This document shows, piece by piece, positions 55,959-64,000 of a stretch of 64,000 bases of DNA (its first letter is position 1; the number at the start of each line of letters is the position of its first letter). Position numbers and translations under genes: made by a program. The stretch lies in assembly GCF_007859735.1 (NCBI RefSeq), contig NZ_SIHI01000017.1, positions 1 to 64,000 on the forward strand. Reading direction: 5' to 3'. Below the pieces are notes generated by a model that saw only the letters and a program-made list of their open reading frames with translations, searched no databases and had not been told where the DNA came from. Source of the stretch: Thalassoglobus neptunius (GTDB lineage: Bacteria; Planctomycetota; Planctomycetia; Planctomycetales; Planctomycetaceae).

Positions 55959-56275
55959 GCTGCTATCTCTCTTGGAAGATGCGAGGAGGGTTGAGGAAGG
56001 TCATTCTCAAAGAAACCCCAAAACAGAAAATCGTTCGGGCGCTCGAGGAGACGAAAACGCATCCAGAAGCTGTCTGTAACATTGTGAATGTTTGAAAGCA
56101 CTTGGCGAAAGAGTCTTTGCAATTTCGCGCGAGCAAACAGAACGACAACGATCGCAAACAGTCCAAGCGAATGCACAAGAAAGAGCAACGCGCTCTAGAG
56201 ACCACTCGATTGGCAAACTTCAGAAGCACTATTCGTCAATTCCAGATAAGTTTCGGGATCTCATCCAGATCGATA
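55959..56275. other. 317 bp intergenic holding repeat copy B
   Basis: Between the EEP-protein stop codon and the Gfo/Idh/MocA start, both on the minus strand. It is mostly the repeat element at 56095-56196; the rest shows no gene. The open frames crossing it have no conserved product in the other copies, so a coding explanation of the repeat is unlikely. Confidence 0.5.
56095..56196 (-). repeat. Intergenic repeat element, copy B
   Basis: On the minus strand: hairpin AGAGC-GCGTT-GCTCT, then TTGTGCATTCGCTTGGACTG, TTTGCGATCG, CTGTTTGCTCGCGC, AAATT and a final GTGCTTT. Spacing between CTTGGACTG and GTTTGC is identical to copy C. It faces the Tat-exported oxidoreductase gene, about 140 bp downstream. 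Confidence 0.72.
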
Positions 56276-57289
56276 TTAGCGAGAGTCCAGTACAGAGGAA
56301 ACTCTTTCCCCTGTTTCCTCGTCCCTTTCACGAAATTGAAATCGACCGATCACAACTCGGTGATCTGACTCGTCGCTTGAGTCATAAACGCACTCCACTG
56401 GAATCAGGTTCTGATTGATCCAGATTTGATCGAGTGCCAGCACCGGAAACGGGAGTGGCCACGATCCGCGGTAGCCCTGACCAACGGCGTCAAACAGATT
56501 CTGATGACGCTCCCGAAGGGCATCAAACGCATGCGATTCCGCCGGTGTATTGAAGTCTCCCATAATCAACAGATGTCGATCTTTGAAAGTGGTCGCCACA
56601 TACGCGAGTTCATCGAGAATCGGACGACGCATCACAAGAGGATTGGCAGTCATGTCAACGACGATGCACGTGAGTTCACGTCCGTCGACTTCGATCGATT
56701 GTTCGCATCCCACCGACCCATGCCCCAACCAGTGCACGAAGCTACGTCCCTCTGGCTTCCGGCTCAACAACCCCAGCCCCTTGTAGAGAAACGAAAACTG
56801 ATAGTCCGGCAGCAACCGATTCCAACGGGCAGTTTCTTCTTCCGGATGTTGACCGATTTCGACCAGCCCAATGACATCCGGTTGATGAAATCGCACCTTC
56901 TCCAGAAACGAGTCACACTCCTGCTTTCGCGAAAGATTGGCGAACATCACCGTCACAGCATCGTCTTTGACGACGCTGGGGGTGTCGAATCTCCATTCAC
57001 GATTCACCCAACTTCCGCAGAGCATCACACAACAAAGAGCCCAAAAGACCGCCGACCGGTAACTCCGCTGCCATGCTGAATTGTAGAAAAGGAGCCCGCT
57101 GCTGACAGCGACAACAGGTAGCGGCGTCGCATAGAAATACGCGGAAGCACCCCAGTACGAATCTTGCACAGTGAGACGAATAACGATCGACAGCAACGTA
57201 AATATTGCCATTCCGATCCAGCCAAGCGAAACCCACATCTTCCACTTGCGGCCCATCGATTTTTCACGCTGCTGATTCATAAACCGCAT
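56276..57289 (-). CDS. Endonuclease/exonuclease/phosphatase family membrane protein
   Basis: EEP-fold protein of 337 residues anchored by two to three N-terminal membrane helices (about 16-38, 46-70, 80-97). Seen: TVMFANLSRKQECDSFLEKV (first strand with Asn), QPDVIGLVEIG (catalytic Glu), LLIMGDFNTPAES (Asp/Asn) and SSDESDHRVVIGRF (terminal Asp-His). The active-site set is complete, as in the YafD/LssY-type family. The start ATG lies inside the last codons of the upstream HAD gene, so coupled translation is likely. Substrate unknown. Confidence 0.9.
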   Translation of the reverse strand: MRFMNQQREKSMGRKWKMWVSLGWIGMAIFTLLSIVIRLTVQDSYWGASAYFYATPLPVVAVSSGLLFYNSAWQRSYRSAVFWALCCVMLCGSWVNREWRFDTPSVVKDDAVTVMFANLSRKQECDSFLEKVRFHQPDVIGLVEIGQHPEEETARWNRLLPDYQFSFLYKGLGLLSRKPEGRSFVHWLGHGSVGCEQSIEVDGRELTCIVVDMTANPLVMRRPILDELAYVATTFKDRHLLIMGDFNTPAESHAFDALRERHQNLFDAVGQGYRGSWPLPFPVLALDQIWINQNLIPVECVYDSSDESDHRVVIGRFQFRERDEETGERVSSVLDSR

Positions 57290-57975
57290 CGACTGAGTGG
57301 AAGAACGTCCGCAAGGGAAGCGATTTGAAACTCCGGATCGATGTCACTTCGCTCCGCTCCAAGATGAACAGCCCGGAGCCCTGCATTTCGGGCGCCAGTA
57401 TAGTCATTCGCGAAGTCGTCTCCGACCATGAGGATCTCTTCGGGAGCACACTGACACCGTTCGACGAGTGCGTTGTAGAACTCCAAGCTTGGCTTTCGCC
57501 ATCCGATTTCGGACGAAATCAAACGGACATCAATGTCGCATAAGATTGGATTCCCGTCCAATGCCGTGTGCAGCCGTCGATCGAAATTCGAAGCAATCGC
57601 GACACCAAACCCTTCCGATTGAAGAACGGAAATCACGTCCGCTGCGTGATCTGCGATTCGCCAGGATTCCGGGAGCGAGAAGTGCTGATACAGTTCATGA
57701 AAACAATCGTCTGAATTTTCAACGGTCCCCAGCACTTCGCCGACGATCCGCTTCCAGAAATTCAGTTCATGTTCTTCGCTTGTAGAGAACGTCCGCTGAT
57801 GCTCAGCAAACGCATTTTGAAATCGACTCCGGACGATTTCTGTTGAAAGATCAGCCCCGTACCGATTTCCGATGCGGGTATATGTTTCTGCAACTCCCGG
57901 ATTAGCGAAAATCAACGTTCCCACTGCATCGAATGCGATCCAGCGAATCGGAACCTTGCTCGGCGAGTTTTTCAT
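57277..57975 (-). CDS. HAD-superfamily hydrolase (subfamily IA)
   Basis: Small-molecule phosphatase fold, 232 residues. Motif I is WIAFDAVGTLIFAN, in which the second Asp of the usual DxDxT is replaced by Val (DAVGT); motif II VAIASNFD, motif III around RKPSLEFY, motif IV VGDDFANDYTGARNAG are present. The Val change would weaken classical phosphatase activity. It starts in the four-base overlap with the pheT stop and overlaps the downstream EEP gene, giving a tight pheT-HAD-EEP operon. Confidence 0.88.
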   Translation of the reverse strand: MKNSPSKVPIRWIAFDAVGTLIFANPGVAETYTRIGNRYGADLSTEIVRSRFQNAFAEHQRTFSTSEEHELNFWKRIVGEVLGTVENSDDCFHELYQHFSLPESWRIADHAADVISVLQSEGFGVAIASNFDRRLHTALDGNPILCDIDVRLISSEIGWRKPSLEFYNALVERCQCAPEEILMVGDDFANDYTGARNAGLRAVHLGAERSDIDPEFQIASLADVLPLSRCGL

Positions 57976-59777
57976 ACGTCAATCTTCGACACTGTCAATT
58001 CCGCCAGCGCGACCGGATGATCCAATCCGAAATTCAGAATCACTTCCGGATGAAGTTCGCCGAGGACTCCACGAACTTCGGAGTCGGTTTCAAAGGCAGC
58101 CACACGTCCCGGAATGAATGATGGATGCGTGATTGACTCGAACGTCGCTGTCGCTCCGATTTCGAACATCAGTGAATCGATGACTGACCGAATCGAGGCA
58201 TAACTGGCATCTTTTCCCATTTCGACAATCGCGAGATGACGTTCTTCCCGGGCTCCGGTCTCCGCCTGAGAGTCCAGCACGGTGACGTTATCCAGTTCAA
58301 AAAACCGCAGAGGCAGCGGCGCACGTCGATTCTCGCGCAGGTGTTCCATTACACCCGTCATGAGATGAGTCCGCACAACGGTCATTGCTTTTAACTTCGG
58401 ATTCGCGATTTTGGGATAAGAATCCGGAACCGGAAGTTTGAACTTCTCGAAGTGCAGCTCCTCGGTCGTCATCGGCAGGCTCATGATTTCGCCGTAACCG
58501 AGACCGAGCATGACACTGCGAAACATATCGCTTTGGTCATCTTCCGGTCGCGATTGACCAGTCGTCGCCTGGCCCGCATAGCTCGGAACAATATTCTTGT
58601 ATCCGTAGCCAATCGCCAGATCTTCGAAGACATCGACCATGTGTTTGAAGTCTGTTCGCAGAGCCGGATATCGAACTGTGAACCGGGAATCAGATCCATC
58701 GACCGGAGTGACGTCGAGTCTCATTCGATTGAGAGAAGCTTTGAGGGAATCCTGATCGAGAGGCAGTCCAAGCCACCGATTTGCAGACTCGAGGTCAATC
58801 TCGACTTCTCGCGGAGAGAGATCGGGCGAGTCAAAAGTTTCCCCACTGAGCGGCTTAACGGAGACCGATTTTGCCGTTCCGCCCATCTCCAGAAGCGACG
58901 ACACAAACGTGTCCAGCGACTTGACCACTGCCGACTCGCTGATGCCGGTCACATCAATGAACAACCGGCGCGAATTCTGAGAGACTTTCGTCGATTCGCT
59001 GTTGATGATCGGCGGCATCGAGAGAACGACACCTTTCGAGTCTTTGAGAACCGGAAAACGACGATGATCTTCGAGTAGTTTGGCGTATGCGGTCCCTTTG
59101 GGATGTTTCTCGAGAATCTCGCGACCCGTCATCTGTTCACCGGGGCGACCGAGTGGCTCGAACCGCTCCGAGTCGGGATCGATCGTCGTGTATTGAAGCG
59201 GTCCGGAAATCTGATCGAGGTCGTACACTCCAATCGACGCCAGCTTGCGGTCTCTGCCCACTCCCCAGTGCAGAGCTTCCTGAAGCTTCATCAAGGCGAC
59301 GAGCGTTGCATCATCAATCTGTTCCATTTCGACAATGGCGCATCGAATGAATGGACGCTGACAGTCCTCTCCATCCACTGACGGATCAACGACTAATTCA
59401 AGATCCGATGTACCAACGTCATACTTCGGGAGCCCGACGACTTCCTCAAAGTACCCCTTAAGAGCCCGTGCAATCCCTCCGACGTCAAACAGGTCGGGAC
59501 GAGCTGCAAGGAGATCAAGGCGAATCACTTGACTCTCCCCAATCCGCTCAAAGGGTTGTTCCTGCTCGTGTTCGCACCAGTTGCATCGCCGAGTGACGTC
59601 TGCCCCGAGCGATCCTTCGACGGCATTCCCGCACACCGGACAGCGAAATCGCTCGACGGTCACGATGTCCTCAACGTCACATCCAATCTGTTCGAGGGTA
59701 TCGGCGAGTTCTTCAACTGCGTACTCTTTCCCAAGCAGCTTGTTCAGCCATTCCCCTTCGACATTAATGACAGGCAC
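57972..59777 (-). CDS. pheT: Phenylalanyl-tRNA synthetase beta subunit, archaeal type, with zinc-ribbon insertion
   Basis: Beta subunit of PheRS. Family landmarks are of the archaeal/eukaryotic form: VPVINVEGEWLNKLLGK at the N terminus, RPDLFDVGGIARALKGYF, PIINSESTKVSQNSRRLFID and NPKLKAMTVVRTHL. About 601 residues, shorter than the bacterial 800-residue type, with no B3/B4-rich tRNA-binding extension. Residues about 44-72 insert FRCPVCGNAVE and RRCNWCEHE, a four-cysteine zinc ribbon unusual here. GTG 59777 has GGGAG upstream; ATG 59822 is the alternative. The alpha subunit is not in this window. Confidence 0.9.
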   Translation of the reverse strand: MPVINVEGEWLNKLLGKEYAVEELADTLEQIGCDVEDIVTVERFRCPVCGNAVEGSLGADVTRRCNWCEHEQEQPFERIGESQVIRLDLLAARPDLFDVGGIARALKGYFEEVVGLPKYDVGTSDLELVVDPSVDGEDCQRPFIRCAIVEMEQIDDATLVALMKLQEALHWGVGRDRKLASIGVYDLDQISGPLQYTTIDPDSERFEPLGRPGEQMTGREILEKHPKGTAYAKLLEDHRRFPVLKDSKGVVLSMPPIINSESTKVSQNSRRLFIDVTGISESAVVKSLDTFVSSLLEMGGTAKSVSVKPLSGETFDSPDLSPREVEIDLESANRWLGLPLDQDSLKASLNRMRLDVTPVDGSDSRFTVRYPALRTDFKHMVDVFEDLAIGYGYKNIVPSYAGQATTGQSRPEDDQSDMFRSVMLGLGYGEIMSLPMTTEELHFEKFKLPVPDSYPKIANPKLKAMTVVRTHLMTGVMEHLRENRRAPLPLRFFELDNVTVLDSQAETGAREERHLAIVEMGKDASYASIRSVIDSLMFEIGATATFESITHPSFIPGRVAAFETDSEVRGVLGELHPEVILNFGLDHPVALAELTVSKIDV

Positions 59778-60083
59778 GCCATCGACTCCCGGTTTCAGCC
59801 TTTTCTGGAACAAAGTACGCATCCCGCACGGCGGTTTGATGCGGCTCAGAGGAAATCTTCTCCCTCAAAGCGTGATTCCAGAGCATTTCTCTAGTGATAT
59901 TTCAAAAACTCAAGTGAACGGAGACCGTAAACGACCGAATCCGTCGGTCCACAAGAGTCAACAGATCGCAATAAATTGTGATGAATTCGAAAATCCATCG
60001 AAGAAAGACGAGTAGGATAGCTCGTGTTGAAGGGCGAATGGAGTCCATCGGGAACATTTTCAACGATCGCCCGAAACGCACAC
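59778..60083. other. 306 bp upstream of pheT
   Basis: Between trpD (stop at 60084) and pheT, both on the minus strand. No supported gene. A TTGACT hexamer lies at about 59966-59971 on the minus strand without a convincing -10 partner. Confidence 0.4.
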
Positions 60084-61130
60084 TCATCCACCTTTGACCG
60101 AATCTTGATGCGACTGGGACCAGTCTGCAAGGCGATTCAGCAACAAACGCACCTCACCGCGATCGATCGCTTCTTCAGCCGATCGAACTCCTTCCGTGAG
60201 TGAACGCGCCCGCCCGCTGCACAACAGAGCTGCTGCCGTATTCGCAACAACCATTCTGCGTGCAGGTCCCGCCTGACCACTGATGATGCTCCGAATAACG
60301 TCAGCACTCTCACCGGGCGAAGAGACTTTCAACTCGTCCGGATGGCACTCTTCAAGGCCGAAGTCGGCGGCGGTCCATTCCATCAAGGCCGGTGGATTGT
60401 TTCCAGTCACTTCCCAGACGCGCGTCTTTCCCCACAACGACACTTCGTCCAGCTGATCATTCCCGCAGACCACAAACGTCTTCTTTGTTCCGAGCCGACT
60501 TGCTGCCTGAGCAATTCGTTCGGCGTTTTCGTCTCGATTTGCTCCTAGAAGCTGGAACTCTGCACTGGCCGGATTCGTGAGTGGTCCGAGCAGATTGAAA
60601 ATCGTCCGGATACCTAATTCTGATCGAATCGGAGCAACGTGTTTCATCGCTCCATGGAAGAGCCTGGCGTAACAAAAACAGATCCCCAACTCATCCAGAC
60701 ACTTCCCCGCCATCTCCGCAGACAGGCCAATATCGACTCCGAGAGCTTCTAGGACATCCGCTGAACCGCTCGAACTCGAAACGCTTCGATTCCCATGTTT
60801 CGCAACCGGTTGTCCACACGCAGCGACGACCAACGCTGTTGCTGTACTGATGTTGAATGTATGAAGTTTGTCGCCTCCAGTGCCGCACGTATCGATCAAT
60901 CCTGTTTGCGACGTTTGAATCTTGAGAGACCGCTTCCGCATCGCTGCTGCGGCTCCGGCGATTTCGGTTTCCGTTTCCCCGTCGACCGCCAGAGCAGTCA
61001 GAAACGAGGAGACATCGACCGGCGAACACTCACCGTCCATGATCGCTCCCACCGCAGCCTGCATGGACTCCTCTTGAATCTCTTCGTTCTGAAGAATCTT
61101 CTCGATCACTGTGCGAATTGATACATGCAT
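60084..61130 (-). CDS. trpD: Anthranilate phosphoribosyltransferase TrpD
   Basis: Transfers phosphoribosyl from PRPP to anthranilate in tryptophan synthesis. Clear by GTGGDKLHTFNISTA, GNRSVSSSSGSADVLEALGV, FCYARLFHGAMKHVAPIRSE and the FNLLGPLTNPA motif. 348 residues. The trpF gene lies 45 bp upstream on the same strand, so both probably form one transcript. Other trp genes are outside the window. Confidence 0.96.
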   Translation of the reverse strand: MHVSIRTVIEKILQNEEIQEESMQAAVGAIMDGECSPVDVSSFLTALAVDGETETEIAGAAAAMRKRSLKIQTSQTGLIDTCGTGGDKLHTFNISTATALVVAACGQPVAKHGNRSVSSSSGSADVLEALGVDIGLSAEMAGKCLDELGICFCYARLFHGAMKHVAPIRSELGIRTIFNLLGPLTNPASAEFQLLGANRDENAERIAQAASRLGTKKTFVVCGNDQLDEVSLWGKTRVWEVTGNNPPALMEWTAADFGLEECHPDELKVSSPGESADVIRSIISGQAGPARRMVVANTAAALLCSGRARSLTEGVRSAEEAIDRGEVRLLLNRLADWSQSHQDSVKGG

Positions 61131-61175
61131 CGGCCGGCGTTTCCTGTCGCTTTGAAAATAAACCTTGCCCGTATT

Positions 61176-61823
61176 TCAGTGCTGGCTACGCGCCTTCAGA
61201 ATAAATTGTTCCACAAGCGAGGGAGATTTCACTCCACTCGACGATTCGACGCCGCTGGCCACATCGACTCCCCACGGACGGACAGCCTGAATCGCTGCCT
61301 CAACATTGTCGGCCCCCAGTCCGCCAGCAAGGATGAGCGGCGGCCAGTCTTCAAATCGATATCGTGACATGACGAGTTCCCACGGAGCGCTGTGTCCGGT
61401 TCCGCCATATGCTCCACTCACTCGAGCATCGACAAGAAAAGCCCGCACATTGACATCTCGTTCGAGATATTTATGCACTTCGTCCTCAAGATGATCGATC
61501 GTCTCTTCGTTGACTCGAATGGCTCGAATGATCTGCAGACCGTTCAATGTCGAAGCAAATTCCGGAGACTCGTCTCCGTGCAGCTGCACAGTTTTCAAAC
61601 CACAACGTTTCACAGCTTCGAAGATTTCCGAAGTAGAATGATTGACGAACAAGCCAATCGGCTCGATCTCTTTCGGGAGAGACTCTGCAATCTCACTCGC
61701 TGTCGACACGTCCACGCACCGTGACGAACGCGAATAGAAATTGAGTCCGATCGCATCCGGCCGGCACGCAGCGACTTCCAGTGCATTCGCGACCGACGTC
61801 AACCCGCAGACCTTAATCCACAT
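61176..61823 (-). CDS. trpF: Phosphoribosylanthranilate isomerase TrpF
   Basis: TIM-barrel isomerase converting PRA to CdRP. Seen: WIKVCGLTSVANA (Cys base), GLNFYSRSSRCV, VQLHGDES, LVDARVSGAYGGTG (phosphate loop region with Asp) and LAGGLGADNV followed by VDVASGVESSSGVK. 215 residues. Its start overlaps the preceding small membrane-protein gene by eleven bases. Confidence 0.96.
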   Translation of the reverse strand: MWIKVCGLTSVANALEVAACRPDAIGLNFYSRSSRCVDVSTASEIAESLPKEIEPIGLFVNHSTSEIFEAVKRCGLKTVQLHGDESPEFASTLNGLQIIRAIRVNEETIDHLEDEVHKYLERDVNVRAFLVDARVSGAYGGTGHSAPWELVMSRYRFEDWPPLILAGGLGADNVEAAIQAVRPWGVDVASGVESSSGVKSPSLVEQFILKARSQH

Positions 61824-62121
61824 CAGAGGACTCCTGTGCCACTGGTGATGAGGACTTGGTTTGGGACAGCTTCTTCAGAGTTCGCACGCGATCGATCGTC
61901 ATCGCTCCCAGCGTCACGATCACAAGAACCACCGTCTCGATGATCAGAACGGAATTCGCATTGCGATTGATCCAGCGATTGGCGGGATTCAATTGGTCAC
62001 CGAACGTAGCTGCGATGACGATGAAGATCGAAATACAGAATATTGCCGAAACGACGATGACGGGGTAAAACGTCAAGCGATCACGCTTCACTTCATCTGT
62101 TGATTCATGCTCGCTTGTCAC
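61813..62121 (-). CDS. Small two-helix membrane protein
   Basis: Unrecognised, 102 residues. Acidic N terminus, two membrane helices (about 20-41, FYPVIVVSAIFCISIFIVIA; and 58-78, VLIIETVVLVIVTLGAMTI) joined by a short polar loop with NPANRWINRN, and a basic then Ser-rich tail. It overlaps trpF, so it is translated with it, although no known tryptophan role is evident. Confidence 0.75.
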   Translation of the reverse strand: MTSEHESTDEVKRDRLTFYPVIVVSAIFCISIFIVIAATFGDQLNPANRWINRNANSVLIIETVVLVIVTLGAMTIDRVRTLKKLSQTKSSSPVAQESSDVD

Positions 62122-62261
62122 TTCACTGACCTCGCTTCAACTCTTTGAACAAATCTCTCAACCACTTGAACTCGAACGGGCGACAAACGGTTGCTTCGAT
62201 CCGTATCGAATCAATCGTTGCCATTCTGCATTTTGCCCAATTCTGCATTGAGCCCATCCGG

Positions 62262-62939
62262 CTATGTTCCCCGCGTGTTTCCAAACAACTCGATGTGCCG
62301 ACGAGGGGAAACGGACCAGGAGCGAGCTTTGGCTCCCGGAGAAATCCAACTCATCCGCTGATTCAAATCGTCCACCGTCGTTCCTTGAGGCATGACGAAA
62401 ACTTTCGACGTATCGATCGAGGGAAACAACGACAGATACTCCTCAACCGCTGACAAGTCATCCGGCACATCAATGACGAACTTGAATTGGTAGTCATACT
62501 CCTGAATCAGCCGTTCGATGACTTCAGGCCGATGCCGTCGTGCTTCGTGACGTTCTTGCCAATTCGTTTCGACAGGGGTCGAGTTCGCGAGTTTGGGGCT
62601 GATCGACATCAGTTGGGCTTCGACCGGAAGAAAACATGTCCCGGCGGTTTCAATCGTAATGAAGTGGCCGCGTCGGGAAAGTTCCTTCGTCAACGGAACC
62701 ATATCCGGAACAAGAAGCGGTTCGCCGCCTGTGAGAACAACATGCTCACAATTGAATTCCTCAATCTGCGCGAGCAGTTGATCAATCGAGTACTCCGTCC
62801 CTTCCGGATTCCACGAGGTATGGGGAGTGTCACAAAACCAGCACCGAAGGTTGCAGCCCGAAGTTCTCACGAAGCTGCTCGGAACACCGCAATGTTGTCC
62901 TTCGCCTTGGATGGAATGAAAAATCTCGGAAATCCACAT
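62262..62939 (-). CDS. queE: 7-carboxy-7-deazaguanine synthase QueE
   Basis: Radical-SAM enzyme of queuosine synthesis. Cluster-binding CNLRCWFCDT (CX3CX2C) follows the opening FHSIQGEGQHCGVPS; the SAM-binding LTGGEPLL and ITIETAGTCF motifs are present, and the C-terminal VFVMPQGTT is typical. I chose ATG 62939 (MWISEIFHS); a TTG at 62966 would add nine residues. No other que genes nearby. Overlaps no neighbour; upstream region is the csrA leader, divergent. Confidence 0.92.
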   Translation of the reverse strand: MWISEIFHSIQGEGQHCGVPSSFVRTSGCNLRCWFCDTPHTSWNPEGTEYSIDQLLAQIEEFNCEHVVLTGGEPLLVPDMVPLTKELSRRGHFITIETAGTCFLPVEAQLMSISPKLANSTPVETNWQERHEARRHRPEVIERLIQEYDYQFKFVIDVPDDLSAVEEYLSLFPSIDTSKVFVMPQGTTVDDLNQRMSWISPGAKARSWSVSPRRHIELFGNTRGT

Positions 62940-62966
62940 CGGAATCGGTCGCGCTCGCTTCAGCAA

Positions 62967-63404
62967 TCACCAGCATGTCCAGTCGAATCCGGGGAGTTTA
63001 CAGGATTCGATGTTGAATCGGCAGTTCCAGCCGATCGGTTCAATTGTGAATGAAACAATTGCACCGGGTGAAATGTCAGACTTGCAAGCCCTGTCACCCA
63101 AAACCCGGACCAATTCTTCTCCAAGACGTTCGCTCAAAATCACAGAGAACAAAACGCGTCGACGTAAACAACTACTTAAAAATCACTTACAAAAACACTC
63201 AAAACTTTCGCGAGCAAAAACGTCCAGCTTTTGGCACAGCGGATGCATTAGGTTTTTTCCATCACCTCCCTTGGTCAAACCTGACCACACAGATCCCCAC
63301 TCCCTACACAATATTCCTTTTCATGGAAATCTACGGCAGGAAGCCACGATTTCCGATCGCAAATTCAGCGACCGCTGAATGAGCTCAATTCACGGAGAAG
63401 CCCA
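62967..63404. other. 438 bp divergent region upstream of csrA
   Basis: Shared upstream region of queE and csrA. It holds the sigma-54-like site described separately, a small GAGC-AAAAAC phrase near 63210, and the GGAGAAG ribosome site five bases from the csrA ATG. CsrA-type GGA motifs occur at the ribosome site and at two places farther up (GGAAATC, GGAAGCC), compatible with autoregulation. Confidence 0.45.
63231..63250 (+). promoter_or_regulatory. Sigma-54-like -24/-12 site upstream of csrA
   Basis: TTGGCAC then six bases then TGCAT. The GG and GC dinucleotides are twelve positions apart, exactly as in TGGCAC-N5-TTGC promoters; the only departure is ATGC for TTGC. It would start a transcript about 150 bp before the csrA ATG. 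By-eye match only. Confidence 0.45.
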
Positions 63405-63650
63405 ATGCTCGTCGTCTCACGCAAGAAGCACGAATTCATCCAAATCGGCGAAGATATTGTTATCAAAGTCATCAAGACCAGTCGCGGCTCGGTCAAAATC
63501 GGAATCGACGCTCCCGGCGGAACTCGAGTTCTGCGAGGAGAACTTTCCATCGACGAACTCTTTGAACCCGTTTCCAAACCTCTCTCTCGCCGCCCCCGCC
63601 AACTTGCTCCGAAAGAACAGGATTCGATGCAACCTGTCGGTGCACTTTGA
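63405..63650 (+). CDS. csrA: Carbon storage regulator CsrA
   Basis: RNA-binding dimer that represses or activates translation at GGA-containing leader hairpins. MLVVSRKKHEFIQIGEDIVI and SVKIGIDAPGGTRVLRGEL are the canonical CsrA strands with the Arg near position 44-46 region retained. 81 residues, slightly long because of a basic C-terminal tail (SRRPRQLAPKEQDS). GGAGAAG precedes the ATG. In planctomycetes its targets are not established; flagella genes are not in this window. Confidence 0.95.
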   Translation: MLVVSRKKHEFIQIGEDIVIKVIKTSRGSVKIGIDAPGGTRVLRGELSIDELFEPVSKPLSRRPRQLAPKEQDSMQPVGAL

Positions 63651-63715
63651 TTGGCCCCTCGCATCCACAAACCTTGATCTCTCCTGGCATGAACGACTCT
63701 TCCTGTCTCCCTGCT

Positions 63716-63756
63716 TAGTGGCGGTGTCCGTCTTCTGAAGGCGGGCACCGTCGCTA
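63716..63756 (+). terminator. Long wobble-paired hairpin after csrA
   Basis: A roughly 17- to 20-base stem (TAGTGGCGGTG ... CACCGTCGCTA) with its apex at TTCTGAA. All four non-Watson-Crick positions are G-U pairs on the plus strand and A-C mismatches on the minus strand, so the plus strand is probably the transcribed one. No U-tract follows; likely an RNA stabiliser or weak terminator for csrA. Confidence 0.5.
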
Positions 63757-63828
63757 CCAAAACAACCGGAATTCCCCCCCGATCCAGCGGAGTGAGAACG
63801 GATGAGAAGACACAACCCAAAGCAGTCT

Positions 63829-63927
63829 TTAGACTTCCTCCTCGTTCAGCGGAAGATTTCGTCGCAGCCATTCAATGCCGTTGCGACCTCTGACTTGAAA
63901 AGTTGTCAAGAGATCTTCGAGAAAAGT
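63829..63927 (-). pseudogene. Possible broken gene end at right edge
   Basis: On the minus strand a 33-codon frame between two stops has clearly protein-like text (TFLEDLLTTFQVRGRNGIEW, then LRRNLPLNEEEV). The frame continues upstream past an in-frame TGA (63928-63930) as FHSWWNAHPSPSKVYNRQDW. It could be the end of a decayed transposase or a sequence with one nonsense change. There is no start codon and the rest lies outside the window, so this is tentative. An ATTCCAC/GTGGAAT inverted repeat sits at 63982-64000. Confidence 0.25.
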
Positions 63928-64000
63928 TCATTTCTTCTTCCAATCTTGCCGATTGTATACCTTGCTTGGAGAAGGGTGAGCATTCCACCAAGAGTGGAAT

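Overview
This 64 kb stretch reads as chromosomal DNA of a planctomycete, most likely order Planctomycetales. That is inference from content: a DUF1559-type protein with the pseudopilin-like LLLPAVQQAREAARR segment, a type II secretion (T2SS) locus with enlarged fused subunits, a Tad pilus locus, a beta-RFAP synthase (tetrahydromethanopterin pathway), many secreted proteins unlike textbook families, and moderate G+C. I see no insertion sequence, prophage, CRISPR array, rRNA or tRNA. The DNA looks like stable core genome rather than an island.

Layout. 1-7.1 kb, minus strand: a Tad/Flp pilus operon transcribed cpaA-like prepilin peptidase, tadE, cpaB, tadG-like, cpaF, tadB, tadC. 7.4-14.3 kb: small conserved-looking proteins, then metX-metW (methionine synthesis) and sufS-sufE (sulfur mobilisation), then two linked hypothetical genes, the second DUF309-like. 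14.3-25 kb: a gene-poor kilobase, a lone PolB-type 3'-5' exonuclease, a secreted CxxC protein, purC, a secreted trypsin/PDZ protease, corA, an ABC sugar-importer pair (lipoprotein and permease, no ATPase), a secreted PDZ-like protein and a PilZ-like protein. 25.8-35.2 kb: beta-RFAP synthase and thrS, a membrane protein, folK with an extra C-terminal domain, a composite DUF1559 protein and an M16 peptidase.

35.3-52.3 kb is the centrepiece: a T2SS-like locus split over two strands. gspE and a 1282-residue secretin-like protein run leftward. A four-EF-hand protein, gspF, gspG, gspH, gspI, gspJ, gspK, a PilM/GspL-PilN-like protein and a large GspM/PilO-like protein run rightward. The secretin-like protein carries an N0-like domain and about seven N1-like modules but no recognisable beta-barrel. 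The GspM/PilO-like protein adds cadherin/Ig-like modules and a PilP/GspC-like domain in one chain. 52.4-64 kb: a PhyH dioxygenase, an Old Yellow Enzyme relative, a Tat-exported Gfo/Idh/MocA oxidoreductase, a pheT-HAD-EEP operon whose PheT is of the archaeal type with a zinc-ribbon insertion, trpD and trpF, queE, and csrA preceded by a sigma-54-like site.

The least explained structure is a repeated intergenic element of about 75-100 bp seen at three unlinked places (near 5.0, 21.4 and 56.1 kb), always oriented the same way upstream of a gene that encodes an exported or cell-envelope protein and always with a conserved GCTCT hairpin at its distal end.
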